Positions 27,266 to 30,531 of a stretch of DNA of 30,531 bases are shown here, piece after piece (positions within the stretch are counted from its first letter, which is position 1; each line of letters begins with the position of its first letter). The notes under the pieces are model-generated. The model was not told the DNA's origin. It did no database searches and was given only the letters and a program-made list of their open reading frames with translations. The stretch covers positions 1-30,531 of the IMG/VR virus record IMGVR_UViG_3300031758_000375. One strand, written 5' to 3'. A program made the position numbers and the translations under genes. Origin of the DNA: a virus.

Positions 27266-27661
27266 ATGAAACATTTATTGAATGATTTATCTGACGAAGA
27301 AAAAAACGGAATCCGTGAACAACATTCAGGAGGAAAAAAAATCGTAATTGAGAATTTTAACAAACTTATTAATACAAAACTTGGTGATGCAAAACCTTAT
27401 TTGAATGAACAGCAACGACCTAAAGTTGGGGATAGTTGTGAAAGTGGTCAATATGTTTTACCAAATGAAAATTATGTTGTTGGAGAAACAAAAGTTAAAG
27501 AACATATAAAAAAACAAAAAGGAGGTCCACTCCTAACTCAATTATTATTCTGTAAGAAAATTAAAAATGAAACTAAAATGGTTGCCGGAACATGTAGGTG
27601 TAACACAGAAGATTGTAAAGGAAAACTCGACTGTTTCGAAGCGGAAGGAAAAGATATATAA
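27266..27661 (+). CDS. Small Cys-rich protein with candidate capsid-targeting leader
   Basis: A 131-residue protein. The leader MKHLLNDLSDEEKNGIREQH contains I16-R17-E18, again fitting the [L/I]-x-E cleavage pattern. The next block (IVIENFNKLINTKLGDAKPY) is amphipathic. The C-terminal half has six Cys (VGDSCESGQYVL, LLFCKKIKNE, GTCRCNTEDCKGKLDCFEAE) that could form a small disulfide or zinc domain. No family recognised. It is the first gene of a unit that continues with the ferritin-like and DHH genes. Confidence 0.7.
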   Translation: MKHLLNDLSDEEKNGIREQHSGGKKIVIENFNKLINTKLGDAKPYLNEQQRPKVGDSCESGQYVLPNENYVVGETKVKEHIKKQKGGPLLTQLLFCKKIKNETKMVAGTCRCNTEDCKGKLDCFEAEGKDI

Positions 27662-27696
27662 TAGTTTATTAAATTTAGATACAATAATTGATTAAT

Positions 27697-28068
27697 ATGG
27701 AAAATTCAGATATCATCAGAAAATTAGTTGAGGCTCAAATCCAACTAAAATTTTTACACTGGCAGACAAAATCTTATGCCAAACACCAAGCTTACGGTGG
27801 TCTCTATGGCGATTTAGATGAACTTATCGATGATTTTGTGGAAGCTTGTATGGGTAAACACGGAAGACCATCCTACCAAGGAGGTTATACAATACAAGGA
27901 CAGGACATATCTGAAATATCAGTACAAAGTTTTGTTGATGGAGTTTGTATTTTTTTAATTCAGCTGACAGAGGTATTCGACCCACAAGAAGATTCTGACC
28001 TTTTAAATTTAAGAGACGAAATGTTGCATGGGTTTAATAAACTCAAATATCTTTTGACTTTAGAATGA
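27697..28068 (+). CDS. DUF5856-type ferritin-like (Dps-fold) phage protein
   Basis: A 123-residue helical protein from the ATG at 27697; a TTG 9 nt upstream would add three residues. Key blocks are LVEAQIQLKFLHWQTKSYAK (about 9-28), HQAYGGLYGDLDELIDDFVE (29-48), ACMGKHGRPSYQGGY and a C-terminal helix pair. The spacing of HWQ, H-x6-Y-x2-L-D-E-L-x-D-x-F-x-E resembles the DUF5856/Dps-like pattern, in which His, Asp and Glu bind metal. The family identification is from memory. A role in protecting packaged or replicating DNA from iron and peroxide is possible. It overlaps the DHH gene by 4 nt (ATGA). Confidence 0.75.
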   Translation: MENSDIIRKLVEAQIQLKFLHWQTKSYAKHQAYGGLYGDLDELIDDFVEACMGKHGRPSYQGGYTIQGQDISEISVQSFVDGVCIFLIQLTEVFDPQEDSDLLNLRDEMLHGFNKLKYLLTLE

Positions 28069-29471
28069 GAAAATTAATATCTGAATCTGGTATTAGAAAT
28101 ATTAGAGAACTCTCTGATAGGTACAAAAAGGCAAAAATTTATTTCCACCAAGACTTAGACGGTGTAACTACGGCAATAGCAATGAGAGACTACCTACAGT
28201 CAAATGGAATTGATGTGGTTGACACTGAAGTTATTCAATATGGAGACAAAGAATGGTCTGTGAAGAAACCTGATGCAAGAGGTGAAGTTATGCCGGTTTT
28301 AGTTGATTTTGCCCACGGTAAACCGATGTTCGTTATTCATACAGACCACCACGATAGACAAGCTGGAGCCGAAGAAACTGGCTCTAAGTCATTCAGACAA
28401 TCAAGGTCAAACGTGGAGACATTATCTCAGATTATACCAAAGACAGATTTATTCCCAACAGAAGATGTTGCAACAATTTCAATGGTTGACAGTGCTGATT
28501 TTGCCAAAAACGAAATTACACCAGAGACTGTAATGAACTATGTTTATAAATTCGATAAAGATGTATCTGCGAAAAAGAATAGAATGTTACTTGGACTTGT
28601 AACAAACAAACTGTTACTTGCTTTTAAAAACAAACCAAACTTCTTAGAAAGATTGGTTGCTGAGGCGAAACCATCCCTCCTTAATTTATTTCTTAAAATA
28701 AAAGAAATAATGGAGGAACAAAACTATGCACCAATTGAGTCATTAGAGAAAAACAAAGCGGACTATATCGAAAGAATGAAAGACTACCCTGACGTTAAAG
28801 GTAATGTCATAGTTCAATATGGTGGTGGTAGCATGATGAAACCAGGTTCTTATGATAGATATACTCCATTTAAGAACAACCCTGAGGCTGACTTCTTAGT
28901 TATTGCATGGCCTCTTGGACTCCTTCAAGCTTCTTGTAATCCATTTAAAAAGGAAAGAGAATTAAAAGGTGTTAATCTTGGAGAAATTGCTCAAGAGGTA
29001 TTATCAAAATGGGAAGGACAACTAAAAGATAGAAAAGTACCACTATCTACAATCAAGTGGGTATCTGAAGGAAAGATAGGTGAAGAATCAGTAGGATTTA
29101 CGTTTAAAGATTTCGCCGCAATCTACGGAGAAAAGTTTTTGGATATGGAAGGTGGTGCTAAGTACCTAGTTGAAATTAAGAGTTTGATGGAAAAACCATC
29201 TGAGACTTTAACTGAAGAAGAATGGGCTATACTTGATAAAATAACTGTTCCAGCTTGGGATATCATTCAGGCAAACAGTGGGGGTCATAAGTGTATCACC
29301 AATATATCTGGTCTTAACTTCTTTGGAAGAGGAAAGAGACCACCACAAGGAAAATACAAATATGACCCCGAGAAAGAAGATTCTGCTTACATTAAGTTCT
29401 TAAAGATGTTACAGAACGAATTTGTTAGAGTTCTGCAAGAAAAAATCGAGTCTTCGAAGAATCAAGGTTAA
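28065..29471 (+). CDS. DHH-family phosphoesterase (RecJ/NrnA/cyclic-nucleotide PDE-like)
   Basis: A 468-residue metal-dependent phosphoesterase. Motif I is HQDLDG (28-33, canonical HxDxDG). D81 in VLVDFAHG is the motif II position, TDHHD (93-97) is the DHH motif III, and VDSADF (141-146) supplies motif IV Asp. SGGHKC (405-410) resembles the GGGH substrate loop of DHHA1 domains. A 200-residue insert separates the two lobes, making it longer than NrnA (about 320) and shorter than RecJ (about 570). Substrates in the family include ssDNA, nanoRNA and cyclic dinucleotides; the sequence does not decide among them. The start MRKLISESGIRN carries a very short leader with I5-S6-E7. It has a 4-nt overlap upstream and a 47-nt convergent overlap with the transglycosylase gene. 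Confidence 0.88.
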   Translation: MRKLISESGIRNIRELSDRYKKAKIYFHQDLDGVTTAIAMRDYLQSNGIDVVDTEVIQYGDKEWSVKKPDARGEVMPVLVDFAHGKPMFVIHTDHHDRQAGAEETGSKSFRQSRSNVETLSQIIPKTDLFPTEDVATISMVDSADFAKNEITPETVMNYVYKFDKDVSAKKNRMLLGLVTNKLLLAFKNKPNFLERLVAEAKPSLLNLFLKIKEIMEEQNYAPIESLEKNKADYIERMKDYPDVKGNVIVQYGGGSMMKPGSYDRYTPFKNNPEADFLVIAWPLGLLQASCNPFKKERELKGVNLGEIAQEVLSKWEGQLKDRKVPLSTIKWVSEGKIGEESVGFTFKDFAAIYGEKFLDMEGGAKYLVEIKSLMEKPSETLTEEEWAILDKITVPAWDIIQANSGGHKCITNISGLNFFGRGKRPPQGKYKYDPEKEDSAYIKFLKMLQNEFVRVLQEKIESSKNQG

Positions 29472-30003
29472 CCCAGTGTTTAACGAAGTTCAAATTATTT
29501 CCACAAAACTTTGCATACTTGTTTAGAACAGGTTGACCTGTATTGTAAGCTCCACAAGCAGTTGCCCAATTTTTATATTTAGAATAGTGTTGGGAAAGTA
29601 TTTTCATAGATAACCAAACATTAGTTTCTAAGTCGTGCATCAATTCTGTTTTTGTAACTTTTCTACCGGCAAAATATGATGCGTATCGGGGCATAATTTG
29701 CATTGCTCCAACAGCACCAGCGTGGGAGGTAAGAAATGGATTGTATAAAGTATCCAAAGGACCACGATATCTTGTTTCCTTATACGCCACACCGTAAGCA
29801 ATATACTTTGGAACACTGAAACTGTCAGAGTAAGTCTCAATGAGGTAATACATCCTTTCACAAGGTAGAGCGGATTCGTTGGACCCAATTTCATATAATT
29901 CTTCGTTAAAGGATTTTGGTTTATTAGAAATGTTCCAACAAAGCAAAGAACAGGTTAACAAAAAAAGAAACGTAATCAAAAAAATCTTTAATTTCATTTT
30001 CAT
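29425..30003 (-). CDS. SLT-type lytic transglycosylase, membrane-anchored
   Basis: A 192-residue enzyme cleaving the glycan backbone of peptidoglycan with 1,6-anhydro product. The N-terminus (MKMKLKIFLITFLFLLTCSL) is a signal sequence or anchor; LLTC does not fit a good lipobox. The SLT/goose-lysozyme-like domain follows: the catalytic Glu in AYKETRY (E76), GAVGAMQIMP (96-105, the GLMQI-like motif), and AYNTG (152-156). The domain is complete. Export by Sec to the periplasm would allow host lysis, or entry if virion-borne. The start is ATG 30003; a second Met two codons later is equally possible. Upstream are a host-type TATCTTTG and a TATTTATA, adjacent to each other (30034-30049). Confidence 0.92.
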   Translation of the reverse strand: MKMKLKIFLITFLFLLTCSLLCWNISNKPKSFNEELYEIGSNESALPCERMYYLIETYSDSFSVPKYIAYGVAYKETRYRGPLDTLYNPFLTSHAGAVGAMQIMPRYASYFAGRKVTKTELMHDLETNVWLSMKILSQHYSKYKNWATACGAYNTGQPVLNKYAKFCGNNLNFVKHWVNLDSSKTRFFLAEL

Positions 30004-30033
30004 AGTTTTAAAAGTTTATTGGTTTAAGTCCTA

Positions 30034-30049
30034 CAAAGATATATAAATA
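30034..30049 (-). promoter_or_regulatory. Adjacent TATTTATA and TATCTTTG elements for the transglycosylase
   Basis: On the minus strand TATTTATA (plus 30042-30049) is followed at once by TATCTTTG (plus 30034-30041), 30 nt before the ATG. The nearest TTTG is 22 nt upstream of TATCTTTG, three more than ideal. This could be a dual host/phage promoter. Confidence 0.45.
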
Positions 30050-30111
30050 AGACCAATAAGACCCAAAAGAAACCCGAATATATTTTTTTAGGAGTTCCTT
30101 AACAAAATAAT

Positions 30112-30459
30112 TTATATATCAAAGGAACAAACATCCCCGGCAACTATGTTGTTTTTTTGACAGAATCCACCAGGTAATTCAAGTACATATTCCCCTGAGG
30201 AACAATAGTTAGGACAATTATCAGTCTTACAAGGCTCACAGTCATTAAAAATATCGACTATGTTAAGGTTAGAATCTATAAAAATGATATCCAAAGGGAT
30301 GATACAATTTTTCATATACATACAATGACTACCCGAGCCCATAAAGAATAACATTCCATCAAAATTGGTGAAAGTTTTTCTCATCATTCCCTCTTCTCTA
30401 CTTATTTTTGTAAGACAAGTTTTAGTTTTTAGGTTGATATCATTTATTCTAACAAACAT
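30112..30459 (-). CDS. DUF192 family protein
   Basis: A 115-residue protein that matches DUF192: GMMRKTFTNFDGMLFFMGSG (24-43), CMYMKNCIIPLDIIFIDSNL (46-65, the family's W/Y-M-K-N-T-x-I-P-L-D), and YVLELPGGFCQKNNIVAGD (91-109). It carries extra Cys in EPCKTDNCPNYCSSGEY (75-91) at the place where family members have a Cys/Pro-rich loop. Bacterial members are usually secreted; this one lacks a signal peptide. The function of the family is not settled. The ATG is 3 nt after a TATTTATA box. Confidence 0.88.
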   Translation of the reverse strand: MFVRINDINLKTKTCLTKISREEGMMRKTFTNFDGMLFFMGSGSHCMYMKNCIIPLDIIFIDSNLNIVDIFNDCEPCKTDNCPNYCSSGEYVLELPGGFCQKNNIVAGDVCSFDI

Positions 30460-30470
30460 ATTTATAAATA
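30459..30470. promoter_or_regulatory. Palindromic divergent late promoter
   Basis: Within ATATTTATAAATAT the plus strand has TATTTATA at 30459-30466 (13 nt before the ATG at 30480). The minus strand has TATTTATA at 30463-30470 (3 nt before the ATG at 30459). One 20-nt gap thus serves both genes and shows both spacing classes. Confidence 0.6.
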
Positions 30471-30479
30471 TAATAACAA

Positions 30480-30531
30480 ATGAAACAAACCGCAGGTATA
30501 ATAGTATTAAGTGATGATAAAGTTTTACTTT
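30480..30531 (+). CDS. Nudix hydrolase, N-terminus only (truncated by window end)
   Basis: The visible 17 residues (MKQTAGIIVLSDDKVLL) match the first strands of Nudix hydrolases (A-G-[IV]-[IV]-x-x-x-x-x-[KR]-[VI]-L-L). The Nudix box itself lies beyond the window, so the call rests on a short match. It is transcribed divergently from the DUF192 gene. Confidence 0.6.
   Translation, partial: MKQTAGIIVLSDDKVLL

Noticed and set aside
1-30531. CRISPR arrays, rRNA, tRNA or insertion sequences
   Set aside because: No regularly spaced repeats, no conserved RNA-gene sequence and no transposase or paired terminal repeats were seen.

Overview
The window is an AT-rich, gene-dense piece of a large tailed-phage genome, most likely a T4-like myovirus infecting a member of the Bacteroidota. 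Phage origin is supported by a Rad50/SbcC-type recombination subunit (gp46-like) followed by a sigma factor in the place where T4 relatives carry gene 55, by many short overlapping genes of no known family, and by a DUF5661 protein, a DUF3310 protein, a peptidoglycan amidase, a lytic transglycosylase, a GIY-YIG endonuclease and three DNA methyltransferases. A Bacteroidota host is supported by promoters matching the TTTG-N19/20-TAnnTTTG consensus of that phylum (best case 12458-12488), by the near absence of Shine-Dalgarno sequences, and by an Hc1-type histone-like protein. No tRNA, rRNA, CRISPR array or insertion sequence was seen.

Layout. 1-2409: 3' end of the gp46-like gene, an unknown gene and a sigma-70 family factor. 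2436-7246: a tightly overlapping block of membrane, amidase and probable virion genes. 7274-9547: a hairpin-started unknown gene, an Hc1-like protein and small unknowns, including overlapping genes shorter than 60 codons. 9585-11527: a DnaJ with a TTG start, a Trp-repeat protein, a predicted beta-sandwich protein and a zinc-ribbon membrane protein. 11603-12456: a secreted outer-membrane beta-barrel and a strong terminator. 12494-15796: two adenine methyltransferases. 15822-20603: an LRR-containing protein, a PcfJ-like protein, thioredoxin, glutaredoxin and unknowns. 20600-23445: a minus-strand island with tiny Cys-rich genes and a GIY-YIG endonuclease. 23522-28068: a coiled-coil protein, small genes, DUF3310, a third methyltransferase and a ferritin-like DUF5856-type protein. 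28065-30531: a DHH phosphoesterase, a lytic transglycosylase, a DUF192 protein and the start of a Nudix gene.

Two observations tie the window together. First, the octamer TATTTATA sits in coding orientation just upstream of eleven start codons on both strands, 3-4 or 12-15 nt from the ATG in all but one case, with a twelfth copy 38 nt upstream of the transglycosylase gene. It is often fused to the T-tract of the preceding terminator. It looks like a phage late promoter and is the reverse complement of the T4 late box TATAAATA. Second, most of the larger unrelated proteins behind this motif begin with a short basic-amphipathic leader ending in [L/I]-x-E. That is the consensus cleaved by the T4 prohead protease in capsid-targeting peptides. 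Together they suggest a late regulon of proteins packaged into the head and possibly injected into the host. This is inference from sequence pattern only.
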